Positions 1 to 7,873 of a DNA stretch of 64,000 nt are shown piece by piece. The first letter of the stretch is position 1. Each line of letters begins with the position of its first letter. A program made the translations under genes and the position numbers. The stretch comes from CBDCMJ01 sp965218875. Its GTDB lineage: Bacteria > Chloroflexota > Dehalococcoidia > Lucifugimonadales > UBA3495. Location: the NCBI GenBank assembly GCA_965218875.1, contig OZ244707.1, forward strand, positions 2,852,001-2,916,000. The letters run 5' to 3'. The notes under the pieces are model-generated. The model was not told where the DNA came from and searched no databases. It saw only the letters and a list, made by a program, of their open reading frames with translations.

Positions 1-2
1 CC

Positions 3-467
3 CAGGCCAAGCTGACCGAGGACCCGCTGGTCCTGGGCCTGGACGGCCGGCAGAAAATGAGCAAGTCGCTGGACAACCACTTGGACCTGGCCGCCAGTCC
101 GGAGACCACGGCCCGGCGAATCGCCTCCGCCTTCACGGACCCTCAACGGCTCCGCCGGGACGACCCGGGGCGACCCGAGGTCTGCAACGTCTATTCCCTG
201 CACAAAATCGTCAGCCCGACGGGGGACTTGGCCCGCATCTACGAGGAGTGCACCACGGCGCGGCGAGGTTGCGTGGACTGCAAACGCCACCTGTCCGACA
301 GCGTCAACGACTACCTAGCGGACTTCCGGCAGCGCCGGCAAGAATTCGCGGCCCGGCCGGACTTCGTGCACGACGTCTTGAAGGACGGCGCGGCCAAAGC
401 CAGGGTCATCGCCCGGGAGACCATGGAAGAGGTCTACGGCAGGATGGGCCTGGACCCCAGGGGATAG
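3..467 (+). CDS. trpS: Tryptophanyl-tRNA synthetase, C-terminal part (5' end outside window)
   Basis: Class I aminoacyl-tRNA synthetase that charges tRNA-Trp. The frame is open from the window edge, and the class I KMSKS signature lies about 18 codons in (K-M-S-K-S-L-D-N-H). It is followed by the helical anticodon-binding region typical of TrpRS (motifs VYSLHKIV and CVDCKRHL). About 155 C-terminal residues are present, so roughly half the protein lies upstream. The gene ends 20 bp before the next gene on the same strand, suggesting co-transcription. TyrRS also has KMSKS, but the segment after it fits TrpRS better. Confidence 0.9.
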   Translation, partial: QAKLTEDPLVLGLDGRQKMSKSLDNHLDLAASPETTARRIASAFTDPQRLRRDDPGRPEVCNVYSLHKIVSPTGDLARIYEECTTARRGCVDCKRHLSDSVNDYLADFRQRRQEFAARPDFVHDVLKDGAAKARVIARETMEEVYGRMGLDPRG

Positions 468-487
468 ACCCCTCAGGTACGCGCGTC

Positions 488-1315
488 ATGCCGTCGGCAG
501 CATCCGGTCTGATACCCGATTCCCGCTCCGGCCGCAACGCCTTGGACCTGGCCGTGGAGGCGGCGAAGCGGGCCGGGCAAGTGTGCCGGGAGCGGTTCTA
601 CACCTCCAAAGAGATCAGCTTCAAGGGCCGCAAAGACGTGGTCACCGACGTCGATCTGGAGGCCGAGAGGCTGGCGCTGGGCCTGCTTAGGGAAGAGTAC
701 CCTGACTTCGGCGTCCTGGCCGAGGAGTCCGGCGCGGTGGCCGCCGCTTCGGATTTCTCCTGGGTGGTCGATCCCCTGGACGGCACTCGCAACTTCGCCA
801 TGGGCATCCCCCACTTCTGCACGGTAGTTGCCCTTGCCCACGGAGACCGGCCCATCCTCGGCGTCACCTACGACCCCATGCGCGATGAGTTGTTCACGGC
901 CGAAGAGGGGCGGGGCGCCTTCCTCAACGGGGAACCGATCTCGGTGTCGGAAAGCCAGAGCCTGAGCGAGTCGGTCCTGTCCTTCGACCTGGGTTACGTG
1001 GACGAGAGCGCCGGGCTGGCCATAGACCTCATCAGGTCCATCTGGCCCGGCATCATCAGTATGCGTCTCATGGGTTCATCGGCCCTGGGCTTGGCCTACG
1101 CCGCCGCCGGCCGGGTGGACCTGTACTTCCACCACTCTCTTTCGCCGTGGGACGTGGCCGCCGGCCAGGTCCTGGTCCGTGAGGCCGGCGGGGCCGTGGT
1201 GGACCGGCAGGGCCGGCAGGCCGATCTGCGCACTCCCAGCGTCATCGCCTCCAGCAAGGGACTGGCTGACCAATTCCTCAGGGCCGCCGAGGGTTCTCCC
1301 TGGCGGGAGCGGTGA
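488..1315 (+). CDS. Inositol monophosphatase family protein
   Basis: Mg-dependent phosphatase of the inositol monophosphatase/FBPase superfamily, 275 aa, the usual length. The metal-binding signatures are present: LAEESG (first Glu pair), WVVDPLDGTRNF (DPxDGT loop) and, near the C-terminus, SPWDVAAGQVLVREAGG. The open frame extends further upstream, but that part overlaps trpS in another frame and is not IMPase-like, so the ATG at 488 is chosen. The substrate could be myo-inositol-1-phosphate, histidinol-phosphate or another sugar phosphate; the sequence does not decide. Confidence 0.88.
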   Translation: MPSAASGLIPDSRSGRNALDLAVEAAKRAGQVCRERFYTSKEISFKGRKDVVTDVDLEAERLALGLLREEYPDFGVLAEESGAVAAASDFSWVVDPLDGTRNFAMGIPHFCTVVALAHGDRPILGVTYDPMRDELFTAEEGRGAFLNGEPISVSESQSLSESVLSFDLGYVDESAGLAIDLIRSIWPGIISMRLMGSSALGLAYAAAGRVDLYFHHSLSPWDVAAGQVLVREAGGAVVDRQGRQADLRTPSVIASSKGLADQFLRAAEGSPWRER

Positions 1316-1382
1316 GGCGCGGACAGCAGCCGAGGGGCTGCCCATAAAGGGCCGCCGGCCTCGACGGGCCTGCTGCCAACCG

Positions 1383-2618
1383 TCAAACCGGCTCCGGCGT
1401 GGTCACCCGGACCACCCCAGCCTCCGCCAGGTCCCGGATGTCCTCCTCGGAATATCCGTGTTCACGGAGCACTTCCTCGCTGTGCTCCCCTAGGGCCGGA
1501 GCCCGGCGGTAGATCCTGCCCGGGGTCGCCGACAGCTTCACCGGGACGCCGATGTTGCGCAAGAGGCCCAGGGCCGGGTCCTCCAACTCCACCAGCATCT
1601 CCCGGGAGCGCACCTGGGGGTCTTGGTAGACCTGCTCCATGTTGTAAATGGGCCCGGCCACCACTCCGGCCCGCTCCAGCACCTCCATCCAGTGGCCTGT
1701 GGACTGCCGGCTGAGGTCCTCCTCCAGCAGGGCGGCCAGTTCCGCCTCTCGGGCCTTGCGGTCGGCGGGGTCTTCGAATCTTGGGTCCATTGCCAAGTCC
1801 TCGCGGCCTATGGCCTGGCAAAACTGGAGCCAGGTGGCCTGGGTGGCGGCGCCGATGTTGATGTAGCCGTCGCTGGTCCTAAGGGCCTGGTATGGCGCCG
1901 ACACCCGGTGCGCCGACCCCAGGGGACCGGGTATCTCCCCGCCGGCGAAGTAGCCCGACGTCTCCCAGATGGTGTAGGAGATTCCCGCCTCCATGAGGGA
2001 AGTGTCGACCATCTGGCCCCGGCCGGTGCGCAGGGCGTGGACGTAGGCGCAGAGGACGCCGTTGGCCGCCAGCAGCCCGGCGGATATATCGGTGATGGGC
2101 ACGCCCACCTTGGCCGGAGGCCGGTTGGGATGGCCGGTAATGCTCATCAGGCCGCTCATTCCCTGGGCCACCAGGTCGAAGCCGCCCCGGTTCCGGTAAG
2201 GCCCGGTGCTGCCGAAGCCGGATATGGCGCAGTACACCAGGCTAGGCTTCAGCTTGGCCAGGGCCGGGTAGTCCAGCCCCATGCGCTCCATTACGCCGGG
2301 CCGGAAGTTTTCCACGACCACGTCGGCCCTTTCCACCAAGCGGTTGAACACTTCCACGCCCCGCCGGTCCCTCAGGTCTAGGGCCAGACTGCGCTTGTTG
2401 CGGTTCAGCGCCAGGAATCCCGCGGCCAGGTCCTTGCCCAAGGAAGGCCCCATGCGCCGGGTGTCGTCCCCGCCGTCGGGCTTCTCCACCTTGACCACGT
2501 CGGCCCCCATGTCGGCCAGCAGCATGGTGCAGACCGGACCGGCCATTATCTGGGTGAGGTCGACCACCGTAACTCCGGACAGGGGTCCGGGCCTGGACTC
2601 GATACTCATGATTTGCAC
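1383..2618 (-). CDS. CaiB/BaiF family CoA-transferase (class III)
   Basis: Family III CoA-transferase of about 411 aa, which moves CoA between acyl-CoA and a free acid. The N-terminal signature DLTQIMAGPVCTMLLADMGA and the KVEKPDGGDDTRR segment are typical of formyl-CoA/carnitine-CoA transferases. The segment that carries the catalytic Asp in formyl-CoA transferase reads VDTSLMEAG here, with Glu at the nucleophile position. The start is a GTG at 2618 or the ATG at 2609. The gene is convergent with the phosphatase gene and the acyl substrate cannot be told from sequence. Confidence 0.9.
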   Translation of the reverse strand: MQIMSIESRPGPLSGVTVVDLTQIMAGPVCTMLLADMGADVVKVEKPDGGDDTRRMGPSLGKDLAAGFLALNRNKRSLALDLRDRRGVEVFNRLVERADVVVENFRPGVMERMGLDYPALAKLKPSLVYCAISGFGSTGPYRNRGGFDLVAQGMSGLMSITGHPNRPPAKVGVPITDISAGLLAANGVLCAYVHALRTGRGQMVDTSLMEAGISYTIWETSGYFAGGEIPGPLGSAHRVSAPYQALRTSDGYINIGAATQATWLQFCQAIGREDLAMDPRFEDPADRKAREAELAALLEEDLSRQSTGHWMEVLERAGVVAGPIYNMEQVYQDPQVRSREMLVELEDPALGLLRNIGVPVKLSATPGRIYRRAPALGEHSEEVLREHGYSEEDIRDLAEAGVVRVTTPEPV

Positions 2619-2748
2619 CGTGCCCGTAAGGATGTATCGGCGGGATGCTGAGGCGTTGCGGGCCGGTCTCCGCGGAGGCGGCGGCCCGGCCTTATTGGCT
2701 GGCGTTTCCTGCGCTCGCCCCAGCCGTACCCCGGCAACGACACGCTGA

Positions 2749-2778
2749 AGTATACTGAATCCGGGGCTGCAACAAAAA
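2749..2778 (-). promoter_or_regulatory. Possible promoter for the CoA-transferase gene
   Basis: The minus strand reads TATACT at 2754-2749, a strong -10 match. An A/T-rich TTTTGT/TTGTTG block lies 15-17 bp upstream as a weak -35. Transcription would begin about 125 nt before the CoA-transferase start. The rest of the 284-bp gap between the two divergent genes shows nothing else. Confidence 0.3.
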
Positions 2779-2902
2779 GCTTACGCCGGTGCGCGGCCAA
2801 TCGGCGGGGCGATGCACTCAGGGGCGGCCCGTTCACCGGCCGAGACTCGCGGGCCAATGGCTGAGGGCAACGGCCGGAATACGCACCCCATAGGGCAGGA
2901 GA

Positions 2903-3754
2903 GTGTTCGAGGAGCACCTGACTGTCGTAAAGCTCGCCGGGGTTATGTTAACCGCGTACCTGTTGGGGGCGATCCCCTTCGCCTCCCTGGCGGCCCGGTC
3001 CCGAGGCGTCGACATTTTCGCCACCGGCGCCAGCACAGCGGGGGCGGCCAACGTATTCTGGCACGTTGGGCGCAGGCGGGGAGCCCTGGTGTTTGCCGGA
3101 GACATGGCCAAAGGCTCCGCGGCCATCTCTGTAGCCGTACTCTTGGACCTGCCGCCGTGGGCCGCCCTGTCGGCCGCGGGGGCCGCCGTACTGGGCCACT
3201 GGATGTCGGTCTTCACCGGTTTCCGGGGCGGAGACGGCATGGCCGCGCTCATGGGGATTACCGTGACCCTGGAGCCGGTGTTGTCGATCTTGGGCATTGG
3301 GGTCGCGCTGCTGGTCCTGCCGGCGCTGTGGCGGGCGCCCCTGCGGTCCTCGGCGGCGCTACTGACCGGATTCGCCGTCATAGTGGGCGCCAGCCAACAT
3401 CACCAGGTCGACCGGGGCATGGTGGCCGGGCTGACCGCGCTGGCTGGGCTGGCTGGGCTGGTGCTGCTTCACACCCTGGCGACCAAGTGGCGAAGGCTGC
3501 GCCGGGTGAATGCGGCAAGACCGGAGCCACTGGGAGAAGGAGCGGGGGAGCCAGACCCGGAGGCCCGGGCAGAGGAACGCCGTCAGGCCTCGGAGCCAGT
3601 CTCCGGCGGCTCCCGGGTTTTCTTGAGAGCGCCCAGCTTTATAACCCAGGACAGGTTATCGTCCTCCTCGGCCTCGGGGCGAAACTGGGGCGCCAGGCTC
3701 ACGGCCTCTTCCAGGTGGTGCAGGGACAGGCCGAGGTTCCCCGCCCGAGAGTAA
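2903..3754 (+). CDS. PlsY-like glycerol-3-phosphate acyltransferase (divergent)
   Basis: Integral membrane protein related to PlsY, which acylates glycerol-3-phosphate from acyl-phosphate. GTG start at 2903, 283 aa. The first about 190 residues hold hydrophobic segments and the PlsY landmarks in altered form: TGASTAGAANVF in place of the SGNxGATN loop, and GHWMSVFTGFRGGDG in place of GHxxPxxxxFxGGKG. The usual Lys is Asp here. A charged tail of about 90 residues follows, and its last 172 bp overlap the convergent TPR gene, so the tail may not be functional. A second PlsY-like gene lies at 7175-7849. Annotation as an active acyltransferase is uncertain. Confidence 0.75.
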   Translation: MFEEHLTVVKLAGVMLTAYLLGAIPFASLAARSRGVDIFATGASTAGAANVFWHVGRRRGALVFAGDMAKGSAAISVAVLLDLPPWAALSAAGAAVLGHWMSVFTGFRGGDGMAALMGITVTLEPVLSILGIGVALLVLPALWRAPLRSSAALLTGFAVIVGASQHHQVDRGMVAGLTALAGLAGLVLLHTLATKWRRLRRVNAARPEPLGEGAGEPDPEARAEERRQASEPVSGGSRVFLRAPSFITQDRLSSSSASGRNWGARLTASSRWCRDRPRFPARE

Positions 3755-4761
3755 ATCCTCGCCGCGTTGTAGTGCGCGGGCGCGAACCCCGGAGCCGACT
3801 CCACCGCCCGCAGGTACTCGTGCAGAGCGTCATCGTCATTGCCCAGGGCTTCCAGGGCCGCCCCGCGATTGCTGCGGGCCTCGGCAAACCCCGGTCGCAA
3901 CTCCAAGGCGCGGACGTAGTCCTCCAACGCATGGTGGTAATCGCCCAGGGCATCGTAGGCCAGACCCCGGTTGTTATAAGCCTCAGCGTCTTCCGGCGAC
4001 AACTCCACCACGCCGGAATAGTCCGAGACCGTGGCCTCCAGGCGGCCGAGGTAATAGTTGGTCCTGGCCCGGTTGAACAGCGCGTCGGCATTGCCGGGAT
4101 TGCAGGTCAGGGCCGCGGTGTAGTCGGCTATGGCCTGGTCGTGATGCCCCATTTCGTCGAGGGACACCCCCCGGTTCAGGTAAGCGTTGGACACAGACGG
4201 CCCCAGCTGGATGGTCTGGTCGAAGTCAGCCACCGCCTCGGCGTGGCGGTCCATCCTGGCCAGCAGAAGGCCCCGGTTGTAGAAGGCCTGCAGGTAGTCA
4301 TATCTGAGGGCGATGGCCTGAGTGTAATCGGCGAGCGCCAGGTCCTGCTCGCCCAGGTCGTCGTAGGCATTGGCGCGCTGGTAGTAGGCCTCGGGCAGCA
4401 CCCGGTCGCGCTCGATGACCCAGGTGAGCTCCCCGATGGCCTCCAGGGGCTGCTTCAGGCGGAGGTGGGCCAGCCCCAGGTTGAACACCGCGTCCAGCCG
4501 CTCCGGGTTTTCCGCCTTGATCCGGCGGTAAACGGCGGCGGCGGCATCGTAGCGCCCGACGGCAAAGCAGCCGTTGCCGTAGGCCAAGCTGTTGGGGGCC
4601 GACCCGCCGGCCTGGAGGAGCGCCAGCACTTCCTCCACCTGCCGCTGAGGTTCGCCCCTGAGCCTGCCTCCCCTGGGTTGGGGGGTAACGCGCCCTGCTC
4701 CAATGCCGTTTTCCGCCAACAAGCCGGTCAGCCGGGCGAGGAGTCCGGTGTAATCGTCCAT
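3583..4761 (-). CDS. Tetratricopeptide repeat protein
   Basis: About 392 aa, made almost wholly of TPR units of 34 residues. Recurring W/Y-x-G, A-Y-N-N-R-G-x-A-Y and D-A-L-x-D-Y patterns run from about residue 60 to 350, giving roughly nine repeats. TPRs form superhelical protein-binding scaffolds; no enzymatic domain, signal peptide or membrane segment is visible. A longer GTG start at 4800 exists, but the ATG at 4761 sits just below a -10 box (4771-4776) and is preferred. The 3' end overlaps the convergent PlsY-like gene by 172 bp. The partner is unknown. Confidence 0.85.
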   Translation of the reverse strand: MDDYTGLLARLTGLLAENGIGAGRVTPQPRGGRLRGEPQRQVEEVLALLQAGGSAPNSLAYGNGCFAVGRYDAAAAVYRRIKAENPERLDAVFNLGLAHLRLKQPLEAIGELTWVIERDRVLPEAYYQRANAYDDLGEQDLALADYTQAIALRYDYLQAFYNRGLLLARMDRHAEAVADFDQTIQLGPSVSNAYLNRGVSLDEMGHHDQAIADYTAALTCNPGNADALFNRARTNYYLGRLEATVSDYSGVVELSPEDAEAYNNRGLAYDALGDYHHALEDYVRALELRPGFAEARSNRGAALEALGNDDDALHEYLRAVESAPGFAPAHYNAARIYSRAGNLGLSLHHLEEAVSLAPQFRPEAEEDDNLSWVIKLGALKKTREPPETGSEA

Positions 4762-4770
4762 AACTGCTCT

Positions 4771-4776
4771 ACTATA
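4771..4776 (-). promoter_or_regulatory. -10 box of the TPR gene, near-leaderless
   Basis: The minus strand reads TATAGT at 4776-4771, inside CCTATATAGTAGAG, only 9 nt before the ATG at 4761. The predicted transcript would begin within a few nt of the start codon, and no clear Shine-Dalgarno sequence is seen. The -35 region is weak. Confidence 0.45.
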
Positions 4777-5019
4777 TAGGATTTTCCGAGCCGACGGCAC
4801 CTGCCCCGGAAGCGGTTTAGCCCGGAGTCAGGCGATTATCGTTGGGAGGTCAGCCCTTGTCATGCCGTCAAGAGCGCCGCCGTTGCCATTGATCCGGAGG
4901 GCCCATCCCGCCACGCCCACAGACTGAAGAGTTGCTGTCCCGGCCATTTTCGTTGGACTGGGACACCTCCCGCCGTTACAATGGTGCCGCCATACCTACA
5001 GTCTCGGGGAGCGAAAGAC

Positions 5020-5250
5020 TTGACGCAAGCAGACCAGACGCCGTTTCTCTTGTACACCCATCCCGACTGCGCCTTCTCGGCTGCGGCCAAGATGGACTAC
5101 CGGAAGCGCAAAGTCGACTTCCTGGAGATCGACGTCTCCAAGGAGCCGGACAAGATTCCCGACTTGGAACGACTGACCGGCGGGGAGCGCCTGACCCCGG
5201 TCATGGTGGAAAACGGCGCCGTAATCATCGGATACAAGGGCGGCACTTGA
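5020..5250 (+). CDS. Glutaredoxin-like small protein, CxxS type
   Basis: Thioredoxin-fold protein of 76 aa. It has the opening FLLYTHPDC, the motif C-A-F-S where redox-active glutaredoxins have CxxC, then FLEIDVSKEP and TPVMVENGAVIIGYKGGT, which resemble glutaredoxin-like selenoprotein families whose first position is Sec or Cys. The TTG at 5020, preceded by GGGGAGCGAAAG, is preferred over the ATG at 4981. It lies between the TPR gene and recA. With one Cys it could only act by a monothiol or glutathionyl mechanism; this is inferred. The 219 bp before it hold no other feature. Confidence 0.65.
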   Translation: MTQADQTPFLLYTHPDCAFSAAAKMDYRKRKVDFLEIDVSKEPDKIPDLERLTGGERLTPVMVENGAVIIGYKGGT

Positions 5251-5417
5251 GAGTTCTAGGTCCGGCCCGTTGAGCCGGAACCCCCCGGTATTGGACGCAA
5301 ATCTTCCCCAACCTCTTTGCTGACACCCGGTCCTTGTTGCCCCTCCCAGGCTATGTTAGCATCGCCCCGCGGCCAAATCATGGTCAAATCATTACGCAGA
5401 GGGTGAGGCAGAAGGGC

Positions 5418-6488
5418 ATGGAACAGGACAAACGGGCAGCCCTGGACATCGCGCTGGAACGCATCGAGAAGGACCACGGCAAAGGCGCGGTGATGCGCCT
5501 GGGAGAGTTGGGCGACCAACTGGACACCGAGGCCATCGCCACCGGGTCGCTGGCGCTGGACGTAGCCCTGGGGATAGGCGGCATTCCCCGCGGCAGGGTG
5601 ACCGAGATTTACGGCGCCGAGTCCGCGGGCAAGTCTACCCTGGCCATCCACATCATGGCCGAGACCCAGAAAGCGGGCGGCACCGCCGCTTATATCGACG
5701 TGGAGCACGCCCTGGACCCGTCTTACGCCCACAACTGCGGCCTGGACCTGGACCAACTGCTGATCGCCCAGCCGGACAGCGCCGAGCAGGCCCTGGACAT
5801 CACCGAACAGTTGGTCCGGAGCGGCGCGGTTGACGCCGTGATCATAGACAGCGTTGCCGCCTTGGTGCCTCAAGCGGAACTGGAGGGCGACATTGGGGAC
5901 ACCCACGTTGGCCTGCAAGCCAGGCTCATGTCCCAGGCCCTCCGCAAGCTCACCTCCACCATTCACCGTTCCAAAACCGCGGTTATCTTCATCAATCAAT
6001 TGCGGGAAAAGATCGGCGTCACCTACGGGAGCCCCGAGGTCACTCCGGGGGGCCGGGCCCTCAAGTTCTACAGCTCGGTGCGCATCGATCTGAGGCGCGT
6101 GGAGTCCATAAAGCAGGGCTCGGAAGCGATCGGCAACCGGGTGCGGGCGCGTGTTGTCAAGAACAAGGTCGCCGCCCCCTTCCGCGTGGCCGAATTCGAC
6201 ATCATGTTCAACCTGGGCATCAGCAAGATGGGCGATCTGCTGGAGCTGGGAACGGCCCAAGGGGTCTTGAAGAAATCCGGGGCTTTCTACTCCTACGGGG
6301 AGACCCGGTTGGGCCAAGGCCGGGAGAACTCCAAGGAGTTCCTCAGCCAGCACCCCGAGATAGCCGACTCCATAGAGGCCCGCATCCGGGGGTCGGAGCC
6401 GGGGCGCTCACAACCCGCTACTCCGGGAGAGCAGGAAAGCGCGCCGTCGCTGAGCTCAACCGTGGCCGAGCTCGAGGAACCGGAGTAG
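5418..6488 (+). CDS. recA: Recombinase A
   Basis: ATP-dependent strand-exchange protein for homologous recombination and the SOS response, 356 aa. The P-loop reads GAESAGKST (E. coli GPESSGKTT). The Walker B region VIIDSVAALVPQAELEG, loop L1/L2 with INQLREKIGVTYGSPEVTPGGRALKFYSS and the C-terminal KMGDLLELG are all present. The start is the ATG at 5418, where RecA-type sequence begins (MEQDKRAALDIALERIEK). The acidic tail ends in ELEEPE. No recognisable LexA box was found in the upstream gap. Confidence 0.97.
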   Translation: MEQDKRAALDIALERIEKDHGKGAVMRLGELGDQLDTEAIATGSLALDVALGIGGIPRGRVTEIYGAESAGKSTLAIHIMAETQKAGGTAAYIDVEHALDPSYAHNCGLDLDQLLIAQPDSAEQALDITEQLVRSGAVDAVIIDSVAALVPQAELEGDIGDTHVGLQARLMSQALRKLTSTIHRSKTAVIFINQLREKIGVTYGSPEVTPGGRALKFYSSVRIDLRRVESIKQGSEAIGNRVRARVVKNKVAAPFRVAEFDIMFNLGISKMGDLLELGTAQGVLKKSGAFYSYGETRLGQGRENSKEFLSQHPEIADSIEARIRGSEPGRSQPATPGEQESAPSLSSTVAELEEPE

Positions 6489-6640
6489 CTTGCATCACCG
6501 GCCGCCGGGACCGCACCGCCGGGGTGGATGCCGAAGTGGCGAGGGAGGGTCGGCGGGATTGGACGGCCAGCAACACACCCGCCGTGTGCCCCGGGCCGGC
6601 GCCCAGCGGACGAGGTCGCCGGGACAGCGGCCAACCGGGC

Positions 6641-7153
6641 CTAGCGGACCCGTTGCACGGCGGAGAAGACGCCCAGAAAGAGGAAGAGCAGGCCGAACCA
6701 ACTGAAAAATTGGCCCATGATTATCCAAGCCAGCAGGAATGCCCCGACCACCGAGCCGCCGGCAACCCAGGCCAAACCGGTCCCTCGTTTTCTGTTCACC
6801 GCCCAACTGATCAACTCCCCGGCCCCGTAGCCCACGGCAATGGCGCCCATGGACGACACAAAGGGAATGACGGCGATGACCAGGGACCACAACAGGCCGC
6901 CGCCTATGGCCGCCGCGACACCTACCCCTATAGCGCGGGCGTAGTAAGAGGGTTGAACGTCGTAGGTTGGGGTTCTGAGGGCTCTGCCGCACTCCCGGCA
7001 TCGAATCCCCACCGGGGCCTGCACCATGCAGTGAGTGCAAATGTGCTTTCCGCATTGGCTGCAGTAGAGTCGGGTTTCAACCCCGGGGTGCCAGTGGCAA
7101 TGGGGAACGGCTTCCTGGTCTTGTCGTCTGTGCTGCGGCTGGTCCATATCCAT
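6641..7153 (-). CDS. Small zinc-binding membrane protein (B-box-like N-terminus)
   Basis: 170 aa. The first 60 residues carry a Cys/His cluster, CHWHPGVETRLYCSQCGKHICTHC then CREC, resembling a B-box-type zinc finger. It is followed by two to four hydrophobic segments with Gly-rich helices. Last gene of a four-gene minus-strand operon after ymdB, the PHP gene and plsY (21-bp gap to plsY). Proteins of this architecture are recurrent but uncharacterised, so no function is assigned; a membrane-anchored zinc-binding adaptor is a guess. Confidence 0.7.
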   Translation of the reverse strand: MDMDQPQHRRQDQEAVPHCHWHPGVETRLYCSQCGKHICTHCMVQAPVGIRCRECGRALRTPTYDVQPSYYARAIGVGVAAAIGGGLLWSLVIAVIPFVSSMGAIAVGYGAGELISWAVNRKRGTGLAWVAGGSVVGAFLLAWIIMGQFFSWFGLLFLFLGVFSAVQRVR

Positions 7154-7174
7154 GAGACGCCTTCCGGCCTTGGT

Positions 7175-7849
7175 CTACTTGCCGCCGTGGGGGACGCGCT
7201 GGACCCACTCCATGCGGTCGTCCACGTCCCGGTCCCGGAACAAACGGTTGAACAACACCTTGGCCTTGGGCAACTCCTCCGGCAGCGGCGTCCAATTGGA
7301 GAGCAGGCGTTTTAGCGCCGTCACCCCCAGCAGGCCCAGGCAGTAATAGCTTATCACAGCCGGCTCACCGGCAAGTACCGCCCACAGGGGCAACAACGCC
7401 ATGGATATCAGCACCCACACCCCTGAGCTTCGGGTGAGCGCCCATCCCCCCAGGCCAACTACGGCGAACCCCGCCGCGAGGATTGGCGAGAGGCCCACCA
7501 AGGAGCCGGTGGCTACGGCTATTCCCCGGCCTCCCTGAAACTTCAGAAACACGGACCAGTTGTGACCAACCGACGCCAGCAGCGGCGCCAGCACCAACTG
7601 TACGGAAGACTGTTCCAACCCCAAGACGTAGCGGCCAATCCACACGGGCAGCGCTCCCTTGACCACTATCTCCAGTATCGACAGGGACACCGCCCACTTC
7701 CGGCCCACGTGATAGAAGACGTTGGAGCCGCCAACGTTGCCGCTGCCATAGCCGCGAATGTCGAGGCCCTTCACGAGCCTGCCCACCAGATAAGCGGCCG
7801 GGACGGCGCCCACCAGGTAGGACCCTATGTACAACCCGGCGATTTCCAT
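7175..7849 (-). CDS. plsY: Glycerol-3-phosphate acyltransferase PlsY
   Basis: Membrane acyltransferase that makes lysophosphatidate from acyl-phosphate and glycerol-3-phosphate, 224 aa with about five hydrophobic segments. Motif 1 is GSGNVGGSNVF (canonical SGNxGATN) and motif 2 is GHNWSVFLKFQGGRG (canonical GHxxPxFLxFxGGKG, with Arg for Lys). Closer to canonical PlsY than the copy at 2903. It sits 24 bp after the PHP gene and 21 bp before the zinc-binding gene on the same strand. Confidence 0.88.
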   Translation of the reverse strand: MEIAGLYIGSYLVGAVPAAYLVGRLVKGLDIRGYGSGNVGGSNVFYHVGRKWAVSLSILEIVVKGALPVWIGRYVLGLEQSSVQLVLAPLLASVGHNWSVFLKFQGGRGIAVATGSLVGLSPILAAGFAVVGLGGWALTRSSGVWVLISMALLPLWAVLAGEPAVISYYCLGLLGVTALKRLLSNWTPLPEELPKAKVLFNRLFRDRDVDDRMEWVQRVPHGGK

Positions 7850-7873
7850 GGCCAGCGGTCCGAGAGAGCTGCG

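Noticed and set aside
2812..4779. 655-codon plus-strand open frame over the plsY-like and TPR genes
   Set aside because: It is the antisense of the TPR gene for most of its length, with Gly/Val/Gln-rich sequence and no domain; TPR repeats are clear on the other strand.
5281..5417. Promoter or LexA box of recA
   Set aside because: TTGTTG and TATGTT are present but only 12 bp apart; no spacing fits, and no LexA-type palindrome is seen.
5256..6353. 365-codon minus-strand frame opposite recA
   Set aside because: Antisense of recA, which is certain from its motifs.
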